Origin: Diadema setosum
Taxonomy: Eukaryota > Echinodermata > Echinoidea > Diadematoida > Diadematidae
DNA: 64,000 nucleotides
Direction: 5' to 3'
Assembly (NCBI GenBank): GCA_033980235.1
Contig: CM067079.1
Coordinates: 28,891,647 to 28,955,646 of the forward strand
Part shown: piece after piece, positions 22,431-34,706 of the stretch
Layout: every line of letters begins with the position of its first letter
Numbering within the stretch: the first letter of the stretch is position 1
The notes under the pieces: generated by a model
Databases searched by the model: none
What the model saw: the letters and a program-made list of their open reading frames with translations, nothing else
Told to the model about the DNA's origin: nothing
Position numbers and translations under genes: made by a program

Positions 22431-22487
22431 GCACTCAATTTAAAAAAGAAGTCCTGAATTAGTTTCATATAATATTTATTTATCATT

Positions 22488-23644
22488 TTGTTCGCAGTGA
22501 CAGACAGGACGGTCGTGTTGGTGGTGTTGCTTTTTTATATATTATGTAAGTCTCTGTCCTATAAGGTCAGAAATGACCTTTCATTTGTTCATAATTCCGC
22601 AGAATTATTATGTATAGAAATAGACATGGTCAACAGTAAAAACTTAATTGTATGTAATATATATCGGTCTCCTAATAACTGTATTGATAGTTTTTTTTTG
22701 TTGAAGATTTTGATGGTATACTACATAATCTGAATAGAGAAAGTAAAATTATATGTTTAATGGGAGATTTCAATATAGACCTGCAACAAGATAACAACAA
22801 TGTCAATCAATTCAAAAGTGTTGTATACTCGAACGCCTGTTTCCCCGTCATCGACAAACCTACAAGAATTGTAGGTAATTCGTCTACCCTTATAGACAAT
22901 ATATTTATCAATGCACACAATTGTCATATTCATTCAGGTCTTGTATATTCTGAAATCTCAGATCAAATCCCTGTCTTTGTAATGATGGATTCCCCTCCTC
23001 CTCGTAGAAATGGACAATTATTTTATGCTCGTAAATTCACCACTGAAAATGTAGCTAGGTTAAATGAAAATTTGCAGAATGAAGATTGGGAAGATGTTTT
23101 AACCTGTGACGATACCGAAAGAGCATATCAGTTATTCTGGGCTAAATTTGAGATATATTTTAGCATTAGTATACCTAAGACCAAGGCAGGGAGAAAACGT
23201 AATAAACCTATAAAACCTTGGATAACAAGAGGAATTTTGAATTCTATAAATAAAAGAAATATTTTGTACAAAAAAAGTCTTTATCAAGCTAGCCCTGAAA
23301 ATGTTTCTAATTACAAGACATATCGAAATAGATTAACAAGCATTATTAAACAGTCCAAACAAATGTATTTTTCTAAAAAGATAGATAATGCTCAAGGTAA
23401 AAGTTCAACTATATGGAAAATAATTTATGAAATTCTCAATAAGAATAAATCATCATCTGATTCTCAAGTATTTTATACAGATGGCAATACTGTAAGTAAT
23501 CCGGTAGATATAAGTAATATGTTTAATGAATATTTTGTGCATATTGGTCCACAACAGGGCTCTAAAATTGATAAGAGTAATTGTGATTTCGCAGATTTTT
23601 CTGCCACAACCAATAGATTCATCTTTATTTTTAAACCCAACTGA
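22488..23644 (+). pseudogene. LINE endonuclease region, broken
   Basis: The frame starting near 22497 reads DRQDGRVGGVA, then shifts to SLSYKVRNDLSFVHNSAEL and CNIYRSPN. It shifts again in a T-run (22691-22699) to GDFNIDLQQ (22760 on). GDFN is the conserved endonuclease block. The later SDH catalytic block reads SDQIPVF, so the catalytic histidine is lost. The linker to the reverse transcriptase (KPWITRGI, YKTYRNRLTSIIK) follows. Confidence 0.85.
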
Positions 23645-25171
23645 TTTTATTGAAATATTAAGAATTGTTTGTGCTTTTAAAAAAAGTTATTCTGTCAGTC
23701 ATGATGAAATCAGCACCAATTTACTTAAGCAGATTATAGGTAGTATTTTGTTTCCCTTATTCCATATCTTTAATCTATCTCTTTCTTCTGGTATTTTTCC
23801 AAGTTCCTTCAAAATTGCTAAAGTAATACCGATTTATAAAAAAGATGATCCCACGTGTGTAACTAATTACCGTCCCATTTCTATTCTCTCTAGTTTCTCC
23901 AAATACTCGAGTGAATTGTGTATAATAGGTTGTATGGATTTTTGTGTCAGAATGATTTCTATAATCCTGATCAATTCGGTTTCCGAACCAATCATTCTAC
24001 TGATCACGCGCTAATGCAGTTATTTGATAGAGTATCGAGTGCCTTGGCAGATCGCAAACATGTAATTGGTATATTTATGGATCTGAGCAAGGCATTCGAT
24101 ACTCCTGACCACAAAATATTATTATATAAGCTACGACATTACGGGGTTCGGGGTACTGCACTGACATGGTTTGAAAACTATTTGTTATGTAGAAATCAAT
24201 TTGTTTCCTTTGACTCAGTATCCTCCAATACACTACCTGTAACATGTGGAGTTCCCCAGGGTTCGATCTTAGGGCAGTTATTGTTTTTAATTTACATTAA
24301 TGATATTTCAAACGCATCATCTATGTTACAGTATATATTATTTGCCGATGATACAAATGTGTTTTACTCACATGCTGACCTAAACCACTTAGTTGCTACT
24401 TTGAACAATGAATTACCGAAATTATCTACATGGTTTAAAAGTAATATACTGGCCCTTAATTTAAGCAAAACTAATTTCATTCATTTTAAATGTAAAAAAG
24501 CTGATCTACCAGAATATGAATTGTATATTGATGGTATATCTCTTGAAAGGAAAATATTTAATTAATTTCTTGGTGTGTATATAAATGAAAACCTAAAATG
24601 GGATGATCATGTAAAACACATCATTTTGCCTATATCCCGAAACGTTGGCCTGTTAACTAAGCTTCAGTATTTTTTACCAACTCGTGTATTGTTTACCCTG
24701 CATAATGCCTTAATCTTACCATATATATCATATTGCAACATTATCTGGGCAACCCAAAAATGTAACACAAACCGTATACTTCTCCTACAGAAAATAGCAA
24801 TACGAGTGTGCAGTCGAGCACGATCTCGAGATCACACCGACCCATTGTTTTTCCAGCTTAAATCCCTTAAGATAAATGATATAAATTTTCTCCAAAAAGC
24901 TGTATTTATGTTTTGTCTCAAGTCAAACCTCTTGCCTCCAATATTTAACATAATATTTCGGTCAAATTCAGAGATTCACTCTTATCAAACCAGACAATCC
25001 ACAAATTTACATTTATTTAACCCCAAAACCGCACTCGCGCATCATTCTATCAGACATTCCGGCCCTGACACTTGGAATTCCCTTCCCATTGAAATTAAAA
25101 ACATGACCACTATGTATTCATTTAAGAAGGCTGTAAAACTTCACCTCCTTAAGCAGTATTCCCCAGGATAA
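23640..25171 (+). pseudogene. LINE reverse transcriptase, broken
   Basis: Blocks in order: IPIYKKDD, NYRPISIL, (frameshift near 23905) FGFRTNHSTDHAL, IFMDLSKAFDT, GVPQGSILG, LFADDTNVF, then an in-frame TAA at 24563, FLGVYINENLKWDDHVKHI, and the C-terminal NSLPIEIK. The catalytic aspartates (DLSKAFD and FADD) remain, but the frame does not. After TAA the frame continues to 25171. Confidence 0.9.
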
Positions 25172-25862
25172 CATTCTGATTTCTTTATTGTATTATAATC
25201 AAATGTATATGAATATGTACGTGATACATAATGCATGGATGTGTGCATACAATGTATCGATTTATTTATCTATCCATATTATGAATATGAGTATGTATAT
25301 GCATAGGATACATCATGTATATATTATGAGCATGCATGTGTACGATGTGCCTTACCATTACTGCGTACATAAAACAAGCACGATATATGTTATTCAATGT
25401 CAGATAAGAATACGTATAAGATATTTTGTATTCACATATTATTATTTTCATAGTGCATATTCGGTCATTACTCCGGCAAAGGCAACTGAACGTATTAACT
25501 TTAATATCATTATCATATTGTATTTATCATCATTACTATTATTGTAAAGTAGTTGGAGTGGTACCCATACACTCTGTAACTTTGCCTATTCCCCCTACCC
25601 TTCCCTATTTCTCTCTTTCTCTATTCCCTATTCTATTCAGAGTAGGTAAGCATATAGTCTCCATACCGTCAAGCCTCGGCTTATTTTGGAGACCCTTCTG
25701 TTTAAGTTCCATAAGCTTGTATGTTTGTATTTGTCTTGTATAATTGTACTAAAAACTATGTGTCGATATACTGTTTGTCATAAAAGACATGTACATGATC
25801 CTATCTGATGTAACGGAATTAAGTAGAAATAAATCAAATCAAATCAAATCAAATCAAATAAT

Positions 25863-27329
25863 AGCTTTGAATACATAGGGATGTATGATGAAGATGATTT
25901 ATTTTGCAGTTATTAGACCCACCTGTGCATTCTTGTATTTGAACTCCGGCTTCACGAGAAGAAATAAGTTATACAGGCACTAGGCACTGCATGCATGCAT
26001 AGGCATACAAACGAGCATAAGGGAAGATTGATTGACAGTTTGGCACCTTCGGAAAATAAATTCGACTTCATTGACACTGCTAACATGAATATTGTATAGG
26101 TCCAACGTCTCGTTGGTTGTTGATTGATATCTTATTGGTGTACTTTTGCCGGACTACGTGAGATCATTGTGCGTCAGTTTGTGTTTAAATAAACCCCGTT
26201 GTCATTATGTGGTTATTTGGAGCGTTGTCAGCATGCAGCATCATCAAGTAATAGGATTAGATTGCCGTTGTGTTGTTTGGATGTATTGCTGATTGGACCT
26301 TACGATTTAAAATTTCTTTAGATGAAATAGGGCCTACGTGACCACAGAACATTGTAAAACCTCTAAACAATCACAATCACACTAAATGCAAGTCTTCACT
26401 GGTTGTAATACCCCTTGCTTAGGCCTATTCCATTTTCGGATCATTAAATTGATTGCATGAAGTACGAACTTACCCACATCGCCTGAAAATGACATTGAAC
26501 GCTCCAAACAAGCTCATCGGGACTGTCACATTACTTTTGAATGCACGAGTAGGAAATGTAGTGCTCGCATTTTGAAATTGAACTCCCAAACGTGAATATG
26601 ATTTGACGAAAACGAAAAAGAACTCCCATTAATGAAATTGATCGCTCGGATTCTGAATTTAAATGCCCGAATATTTTCGCTTGCGTGTGCTGTGTGAATT
26701 TGAGTTCACATGCATGAATTGGAATGACAAAAGTATAAAATTGACCGAGAAAACGAGTACGTAGGCCGCACGGTAAACCTACAACGGCTTGTCAATAAGA
26801 TAAGCTATTATTTCCAAAGGCAGTCACTTGTCAACAAATAATATGCGGGGATTCCCAGTAGCTGGGATTCCCACAGCCAGCAATTCAAGGAGGCTGTCGC
26901 GAACGGCTTTGCAATATGCTAGACAGTTGGGTCGCTGGCGCGGCTTAACGGCTTGCTGAGGCGAAATTAGCCCCCCCCCCCCAAAAAAAAAAAAAAGCCG
27001 TATGGTGGCTTCAAGGGAACACGTCGTAGAGAGTTCATATTACCGTATGAAAACCGATCAAAAGATACAAAGAGAAATGAAAGAGGAGATAGCCCATAAA
27101 ATTACAGAATAGGAAGAGAAGATGGCAGCACAAAAAAAAAAAAAAACAATGACAGGGAGAGAATTGAATAGGGGGAATAATGCAAAAAGGAGATAAAAGA
27201 AAACTGTATGGTTCATATGACATACAAATTCATGTTGATGCAAAAATGATGTTGAGGGTATGAATCAACATCCCACAAATCAACATGCATTTGTCTGTCC
27301 TCATATAAAACCTTTAAGAACTGGGTTCC
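25863..27329. other. no gene recognised
   Basis: Mostly AT-rich. A somewhat GC-richer patch at 26820-26970 (GGGATTCCCAGTAGCTGGGA) ends in a C-run and A-run (26970-26995). No convincing coding frame, RNA gene or element ends. Confidence 0.4.
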
Positions 27330-27665
27330 TAGCCCATCGGGGAAATCTGGAAATCAGGAAATCAGGGATTTTTTTTTTTTACTGTTTTCCAGTCAGGGAA
27401 AAGTCAGGGAATTTGATAGAAATGTCTCAAATCAGGGAAAAGTCAGGGAATTCAAGTTGATTGGCCCCAAAATAGAGAGTAGACAGTAATACCCTGATAT
27501 ATTTTGTCTCATATCAAAACAACATCCACTGGATGAAGCTGACTCAAAATTCAATGGGAAACTGGATATGAGTTGAAATAGTTACCATGGAAATTTGACA
27601 CTTCATCAGGGAAAAATCAGGGAAATTCAGGGAATTTTGTTTTCTTGAAATGCTGGAAACCCTGT
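27330..27665. repeat. TCAGGGAAAAGTCAGGGAA dispersed repeat
   Basis: Imperfect copies of TCAGGGAAAAGTCAGGGAA at 27393-27411, 27431-27450 and 27605-27635, with related CAGGAAATCAGGGA at 27350-27368. They lie in a segment that starts GGGTTCCTAGCCCATCGGGG and ends TGGAAACCCTG. It looks like one degraded element with internal repeats. Confidence 0.5.
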
Positions 27666-28307
27666 AAGAAGTAACATAACTAGGGGAGGAAATGTGGGAA
27701 AATATAACAAGATCACATAATTAAAAACAATGAGAGACAGAGAGACATAAATACAAATTTAAAGATTAACATTGATAACACAACTGTGCAGAAGTTCTTT
27801 TTTTTCACTTTGAAGGTTCTGTTTCCCTTTGGGAACAGTGATTTAAAAAAAAAAATCAAGATATGACATTTATCCCGTCTGTTAAACCACAAAACATCCT
27901 ATCACATACAATTTTCGCAATCAAGCCTTTATAGCTATAAAGTATTCGATATCTGTAATTTTCTCAATAAACCGTAACTGTACACGGTTTAGTCTGGAAA
28001 CATTTTTATTATAACTATTGTTTACATTTTGTATATTTAACAATACTTAATATCGATTTTACCGATTCAATTTTGTACAGTGGTTGTTTCTATCCGTAAC
28101 TCACATTTCAGAACTATTTTTAAAACACTAATGCTGGGTTTTTGTTTCATCTGCAAATGGTAAATTATGCCTTTGATAGCTCTACAAGAGGAATACAAAG
28201 CAAAATATTCCCAATAAGATGGAGGAGTATTGAAAAATATTCAGTCTGCTAAAAAAGCATAACAACAAAAATATAAAACGATGGTATCATTAATGACTTC
28301 TACAATT

Positions 28308-28552
28308 GAAGAGCTTATTTGCAAAAGGGGCTAGATCCATTTTTGATGAACATTGAGTTATTAGCATCACTGCACAGAATTTCATTTGAGTTAGTTACAG
28401 TGAAAATTTCAACTCCAGACAGCCATTTGAAAAGAAATTATAGCAAAATTAGATTTTGATTTTCTATACACTTGTGTACAAATTCTCACAAACAAACCAG
28501 TTTTTCTCTAAAGTACTAAAAGTGGATCTAGCCCCTTTTGCAATAATGAGCT
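28308..28552. mobile_element. MITE with 8-bp target duplication (hAT-like)
   Basis: Inverted arms TTGCAAAAGGGGCTAGATCC and GGATCTAGCCCCTTTTGCAA. CTACAATT occurs directly before (28300-28307) and after (28553-28560). An 8-bp duplication is typical of hAT-superfamily elements. No transposase. Confidence 0.75.
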
Positions 28553-28560
28553 CTACAATT

Positions 28561-29344
28561 TTGTGAGGAAATACTTTAATCCGCCAACTAGCCCCAATGA
28601 ACTAGAATTAGAATCCAATTCAGATAAGAATGAAAAAAGAAATGATGGTTTACTGTAAAGATTAACAGCAAGGAAAGAAAATTAGATAGCTACATCCACG
28701 CAGAGTGGGTGCTAATCGCCCGAAAATAGTTCACAATGAAGGTTTGTTTTTTTAATAATTATTGTTAAGTACTAAAACTCTTGTTCAATATCAAGTATCA
28801 TAACAAAGTATTGCATAGGCAGCTAATAGCACAAGAGCAAGAGAGACATTAGAGTAGATCAGTGTTGGTGAATTACCATGACATAGTTTAGACTGCACTC
28901 ATGTGCTTCATGCATTGGAGAGCATGCATAAAAATGTTAAAACTAATGCTATAAAGTTCATTATCTAAAGAAATTTTGGATTTGCCACACTGAACCTATA
29001 AGGGAATGAGCGGTGATATTATGTTGAGTACAAGCATACAAATTGGAAAAGCAGAATGATATAAGTAAAACATGTAAAAAGGAGTCCGAAAATACAGATT
29101 ACGAATAAGTTTATATGCAACTTCATCTTGTTATTAACGTTTTTAGATGCAATATTTATAATGTTGCTAAAGCTCCTCTGTCCACTTTGAATCATGATTT
29201 TTATATGTCAAGTTGAGGGTAAAAACATATCATGTCCATAACTGATATGAGTCATTTATGAACTCTGATGGGAAGTGCATCTTCATGCACATTTTTGTCG
29301 CATTCCTTAAATATAGATCCCCATTTAATTTGAGATCGTAATCT
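28561..29344. other. AT-rich intergenic, nothing recognised
   Basis: Unique AT-rich sequence without open frames of note, repeats or element ends that I could recognise. Confidence 0.4.
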
Positions 29345-29796
29345 TAAAGGAGACTCCGGATGATTTTCAAACTCTTACCGAGTACAGAGTTTCAGAATTT
29401 ATAGTGATTGGGTTCAAGGAAGGAGGAATGTCATTTTTCAAAATTTACAACAAATTGCAATGAACAAGGATGATGACATGGCAGCCTCAGTATATAAGAA
29501 TGCATTTTTGGGCTCAAGGAAGCAGAACAAAATAAGATGGCATGAACACATGCTGAATGTGTTTCTATACAGGTGAACTTGTTAAGCAAGTGGTAAAATG
29601 GAATTGATTTACACTGCTCTGAAATATGTGGGGCCCCTATGCCGCCAACACTGTACAGCGTAATTTGTTTAGGATCTTTCAGAGTATCGTTTCTCTGCTC
29701 AAGTACCACAGTGAATTCAACAAATCTATACATGGAGCTGTCGATTTATCTACTACATGATGTGAAATTATGAAAAATCGTCTGGAATTCCCCTTC
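29345..29796. mobile_element. fold-back MITE, AAGGAGACTCCGGATGATTT ends
   Basis: Left AAGGAGACTCCGGATGATTT, right the imperfect inverse AAATCGTCTGGAATTCCCCTT (one base overlaps the next call). The open frame at 29431-29733 inside it has no recognisable domain. Confidence 0.6.
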
Positions 29797-30819
29797 GTCT
29801 TAATGCTACATGCCGTGATTCATCATTCGTGAATTCAGTACTCATTAAATAGTGCTGATGTGCTTTAATTCGGACCATTCCTTTCGAATTTCCGACTTCT
29901 CCTGTTTAATACTTAAGCTACTATTCTTTGAAAGCGTTTAAATCATCTTTAATCAAAAGCATTGCTAAAGCAATGTTTTGATACATGCATGGCGCACGAT
30001 CGTTACTGGCCGGTGATGGATATGGATGCTGATTTTGATGTGCCTTCTTGAAGACACCATACAGCATTTTGGGGCTATTCAACCCAGCGAACTGCGGCGG
30101 CGACAGGTCGGATGGACTGCATATTCTTAGCATTGATTGATACACTGTATATCAGAAACTGCAACGTGCACGTGCACGCCGTGTGCAATGTAGTAGCCGA
30201 CCGTTTGACTGAGGGTGATATCTGCTGCCTGGCTACCTGGTTATTCAAAATTCTGGTGACTTCCATTGACGACATCAGTCTCAGACCTCATCAAAATTCT
30301 CAGAACATGGCAAAATCAGCAGCATAGTAACTGTATGGAATAACTGTCTGTGGATGCCGTAACAAAGACAGGGGAGTCAATAGTTTGCTGCGACCAGCCC
30401 GACAGAATTCACTGTGTACTAGGAGCGCCCAAGGGTTAGGAAGTCAACGAATCCAACAAGGTATGTAGGATACTTAGTAGATCCTATTACCGGACGGTTT
30501 TTTTTTTTTTTTCGTGGCTTTGAATTCCGTACTTAGTGGATGAAATTTCGGCTAAAAATATCACCACTTATTCACAGACTCCTGAAAATTACGAATTCAG
30601 CCAACTTATGTCAATTTTTCGCTCCAGTTTTTAGAGAATATCCTTCAAACATACCCCTCTAACATGTCTAAAAAAAAGTTGTCTTTTTGCGCGGTGCGAA
30701 ATCGCATTGTATAACCGGACACAATTTTCGCAAGGGATTTTTGGTTCAAATTCTCCCTAAAGCACGAAAATTTGGCACACATAGCCCAAACCATACTATT
30801 TCGATTTTTGATGGGCACC
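29797..30819. other. intergenic, nothing recognised
   Basis: A moderately GC-rich patch (30000-30260) carries opposed short open frames but no domain. A T-run lies at 30498-30513. No element ends seen. Confidence 0.35.
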
Positions 30820-31080
30820 AAGAAGGGCGTCCTCTGGGGCGGCCATGTTGGCAACATCCAATATGGCCGCCATGTAGGTTTAAAGGTCATTTGCAATTGA
30901 AAACATAAAAGGGTTACAATCATTTAAAAAGTCAGGTTAAGAGGTTTTCTGGGTCAAGGAATTCGAATCTGAAGTTGTTTTTATGGTCTGAAATCAACTT
31001 TTCCTGATAAGGTCACCTATAGGTCATTTAGGGGTCAAGCTGTTGTATTCATAACAGGTTATTTAAAAATGGCTTGCTGT
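30820..31080 (+). repeat. dispersed repeat, copy 1 (CCAATATGGCCGCCATG)
   Basis: It contains CATCCAATATGGCCGCCATG, GAGGTTTTCTGGGTCAAGGA, GAAGTTGTTTTTATGGTCTG and AAATGGCTTGCTGT. The same blocks occur in the same order at 32690-32945. It is a diverged direct repeat of about 260 bp with no coding frame of note. Confidence 0.8.
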
Positions 31081-31517
31081 CAGGAGAGAAATTTATCTTT
31101 GATTTTGCCAGTGAAGTGAAATCGAACTTGTTTGAATTTGTAAAGATTTAGGGTTTTAAAGTTGTCCTAGAAAGCCACTAGGTCAAACTGCAAGAGACTG
31201 ACTGTCTGGAAATCTACATTAAATGAGACAAAGTAAAAGTAAAAGAATAAACTGGCATAGCAACAGCATGTCTAGATCAGTCAAATTTAGACAGGGCAGT
31301 CACATGAAATGAGACAAAGCAAAAGTTAAAGAAATAGCATGGCAACAGCATGTATTAACTCAGACTATAGAAATTGAGTGAATAGAGGTGTTATATAATA
31401 GCTCCCATCCAGGTGGTGGCTAGGAATGTTCTGTAGATGTTGGTTGTAGTTTATTGTTCACAAGTTCATGAGTAAAAATGCTATGTAACAGCAGTCTAGA
31501 CGATGGCTAGACATATT
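31081..31517. other. spacer with internal AAATGAGACAAAG repeat
   Basis: AAATGAGACAAAGTAAAAGT (about 31222) recurs as AAATGAGACAAAGCAAAAGT (about 31308), each followed by AGCATG, giving a short 85-bp direct duplication. Nothing else seen. Confidence 0.45.
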
Positions 31518-31844
31518 GGCCCGAATTCACGAAGGTGGTACAAATGAAACCATGGTCTAAACCAAGGACAAAAACCATGGAGCGCCAAGTGTCACACGGA
31601 ATATTTCGTTACGAAATTGGTCATTTCGTCGACAAAATGACTGTTTCGTTAACGCAATTATCATTTCGTGGACGAAATGTTCATTTAGTTACAAAATGTT
31701 GTCATTTCTTTAAAAAAGTAATCATTTCATCGACGAAATTACTGATTTCGTAGCGAAATATACCATGCGACACTTGGCATTCCATGGTTTTTGTCCATGG
31801 TTTAAACCATGGTTTCATTTGTACCACCTTCGTGAATTCGGGCC
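31518..31844. mobile_element. MITE with GGCCCGAATTCACGAAGG ends and palindromic core repeats
   Basis: Inverted ends GGCCCGAATTCACGAAGGTG and CACCTTCGTGAATTCGGGCC are perfect for over 30 bp. They are flanked by ATT on both sides (31515-31517 and 31845-31847). Subterminal AACCATGGT motifs are mirrored. The core is a degenerate run of TCATTTCGTCGACGAAATGA-like palindromes. No transposase. Confidence 0.85.
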
Positions 31845-32019
31845 ATTGTGCACAGTTTTAATAGGGCTATATGTAAGCATGATGATTGGATGATTTCTCT
31901 AGTGTAGGAAAGGCATGAAAAAGCAAGTGTATGGGAGTGTAAGGGACTTAAGTGTGAACATCTATGGTTAGGGAAGCTAATAAAAAGCTGAGTAATGTAG
32001 AGGATCGGGGAGAAACACT
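31845..32019. other. spacer
   Basis: Short AT-rich spacer between the MITE and a GC-richer block. Nothing recognised. Confidence 0.3.
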
Positions 32020-32430
32020 TTAATCAGACATCCAGCATAGATCTCCGCTTAGGCAGCAGTCGTTTTTTCTGGGGGTTTTCCACGTCGGTGAGATGCGAGC
32101 TTCAGCTGCCGATATAAACTGAACTTTGACAGTTATTAGCCGAATTTTGGGTACGGAGCTCAATCTCCATTTGATGCTCGCCGTTGCTCGGGCATCGCTG
32201 GTCAAGGCAGGAGTCTGCGTGGTTGCAGGGACTAGTGAAGGCCGAGGAGCTGAGAGGACCGCCGATAGGGTAGCGTCTAGCTGAGTGGCCAAGTCAAGGG
32301 TTGCTTCCAAGAGACAAGCCAAGCTACTGTGCCGAGGTCGACGACGAGTGTATCCGGCATCGATGACGACTGAGCCAAGTTGAGGGGATCACCAGTTCGG
32401 GTCATCCAAGATAACCCAGTTATGTATTTG
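32020..32430 (-). other. GC-richer block with unassigned open frame
   Basis: The minus-strand frame is open from about 32380 to 32020 without an ATG until 32322. It reads ...LGSVVIDAGYTRRRPRHSS, then LACLLEATLDLATQLDATLS, then APRPSLVPATTQTPAL. Base composition differs from the flanks. I recognise no domain. It could be a fragment of a retroelement gag, or a chance frame. Confidence 0.3.
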
Positions 32431-32689
32431 TGATTTGTTTCATACTATCTTTTATGCCCAACATATTGTCATATGCTGTTAACGAGAAAGCTACAAAGAT
32501 TTGAAAGATTAAACTCGAACATAACTGCATGCAAACAGTTTGAATTTCCGTTCTTTCGGTGTCAGAGTAGCAGAGAGAAAAAAAAAGTCACTCACGTGAC
32601 ACTTGCCCATGGTCAATATTCCAGGAATGCCAGCCTTAGTAATAGAATTGCAGTTGTCGACGGCTGGAAAAAGGCATATTTCTTGTGAA

Positions 32690-32945
32690 GGGCGCCCTTC
32701 GGGCCGGCATATTTGCAAAATCCAATATGGCTGCCACCTACGTTTAAAAGCCAGTATAACATTTAAAAACCTTTAAAGTGTTACAATAATCTAAAAAGTC
32801 AGCTTTAGAGGTTTTCTGGGTCAAGGAATTCGATTCTGAAGTTGTTTTTATGGTCTGATGTCAACTTTTCCTTATAAGGTCTCCCTAAAGGTCATTTGGG
32901 GTCAAAACATTATATTCACAATAGGTAATTTAAATAATGGCTTGC
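32690..32945 (+). repeat. dispersed repeat, copy 2
   Basis: AAATCCAATATGGCTGCCAC, GAGGTTTTCTGGGTCAAGGA, GAAGTTGTTTTTATGGTCTG and TAATGGCTTGCCTG match copy 1 at 30820-31080 in order, with many substitutions. Confidence 0.8.
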
Positions 32946-34706
32946 CTGTAGTCAATATAGCAGGAATACCAGCCCTGCTAATAGAATTGCAGTTGTTGAG
33001 GGCTGTGAGAGAGGGAGAAGTGGGCTTTCTCACGAGTAACATCAATATGAAAAGAGATCTGCTTTCGTTTTAAAGATTTCAAACACTAGGTATAAACTCA
33101 TGAATTATAATTAGACCCCCTTTCTGAGAGTAACGTTCAAGGGATCTCACTCAGATCCTTATTTCACAATTAAATTTGAAGACTCGGTAACCCTTCAATT
33201 TCATTTCTAATGATTATTTACGGTAATTTTTTCCTGCATCATTTTAATTATGGCCTGTTATTATTTGGCTACACAAGCTTTTAAGTGAGGTTCTGTCCTA
33301 AGCTATGGAATATCATAGTTTATATCACAATCATTCTATTTTTTTATTTGTACAGGCGCTAAGAGGAAATGTCCTCACCGACTGGTCATATTTGCGGAAT
33401 TCAATATGATTGCATTCGCTTTAATGACAGCCAAAAGAGCTAGTTAGATTAATTGGTAATGCCCTTTCAAAGAGTTTTCAAGATTTGACTATTGGATTAT
33501 TATTTTCATCTTCATTCTGCAAGGAATGCGATAAAAAACATACGTATGTGAGAAATAGAATCCTATTGCTACCTAATGCATTAATAGTTTAGCAATAAGG
33601 GAGGGGGGGGGGGGGGGCTACTCTCTATATTACACCAGCTTCCTTGACGTTGCCACTAAAGCGAGAAGTGTTTTCATTTTTCTGTTGCGGTTCAGGGATC
33701 CTCAATCACAATAGGTTTTCATAATTCAGATTCAAATTCAGTGGAATAATAGATATGAAGATGACTCCTAATCTGGATGAAAAAAAAGAAAAGAAATGAT
33801 TCTGTCGTGTTTAAGAGAGTTTTGAATACATATGGTTGGCAACAATTTGCTATTTTCGAACCTGTGTAAGAAAGTTCGATTCTAAAGTATTTGTAGGAAA
33901 TTGTATATGCCACCACAGCTAAATATGCCACTTGGAGAATATGACGGTCCTGGTGACGACATGGAGGGAACAAGAATACTATTTCAAAGGTGTCACAGTG
34001 ACACCATTAACGGGGTGCAGATTACACTGTATATATGCTATAGTACAACTTTCATGACACCGTCTAGGGTCTATTAAGATTCTATCCAAAGCGCTTGGAC
34101 GCGAATGGGTATGATATCACAAGACTTTGTAAGTTCGTATCTCGTTGGTCTGAAGACTATAGGTTGCAACTCTAGTCTCCGCAACATCTCTGCTTTGTTT
34201 TTGTTTTCAGTCTTAATTTTCAGGTGCTGTTTCAATCATGATTTGAGATTTTAGTGGTGCCATCACCATCTCTTGTCAGAGGACTGCACATTGTTGCTGC
34301 GCAAAAATGTTAAGCTTATTTTCTTTAGGATCCGTATCCCATACAACATCAATGGGTGTTCAGTTTCCCTAGTCATTTGCGCCCTCGATCAGTAAGGAAA
34401 CGGTTTCGTTTGATACAGAGAGAATAAAAAAAGATAAGAAAAAACCTTCAGCTGAATTGTCTTCACCTACTCTGATAAGATACTGCCATTAAAGGACTCT
34501 AATGGTCGAATTTAGTTAACTGTCCCTAGAATACTGGTCTGACCTGGATTAAGGAGCTCAATTCCCTGGAATCTAAGCTTCGGCCATTGCTTCCTTCAAT
34601 GAAGAAGCAGACGCTTTCTTGTCAAGGGAGAGAAGGCATACACCAATTTCAGCAGGAGGAGAATCATATCGCTTGCCAGCTAGAAAGTTGTGTAATTGAC
34701 CATGAA
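32946..34706. other. intergenic, nothing recognised
   Basis: AT-rich, with a G-run at 33602-33617 and short unsupported open frames. No element ends or RNA gene recognised. Confidence 0.4.

Larger units (their letters stand above)
22480..25862 (+). mobile_element. 5'-truncated non-LTR retrotransposon (LINE)
   Basis: It runs from a partial endonuclease through a reverse transcriptase to an AT-rich 3' UTR and an AATAAATCAAATC tail (25828-25857). The endonuclease N-terminus is missing. At least three frameshifts and one in-frame stop kill the ORF. The order (APE-type endonuclease, reverse transcriptase with FADD) fits the Jockey/CR1/L2 group; finer placement needs a tree. A second, decayed relative is in the apextrin intron at 14.0-14.85 kb. 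Confidence 0.9.

Noticed and set aside
25188..25743. Open frames after the LINE reverse transcriptase
   Set aside because: AT-rich 3' UTR with low-complexity translation (Met/Tyr/Ile-rich).
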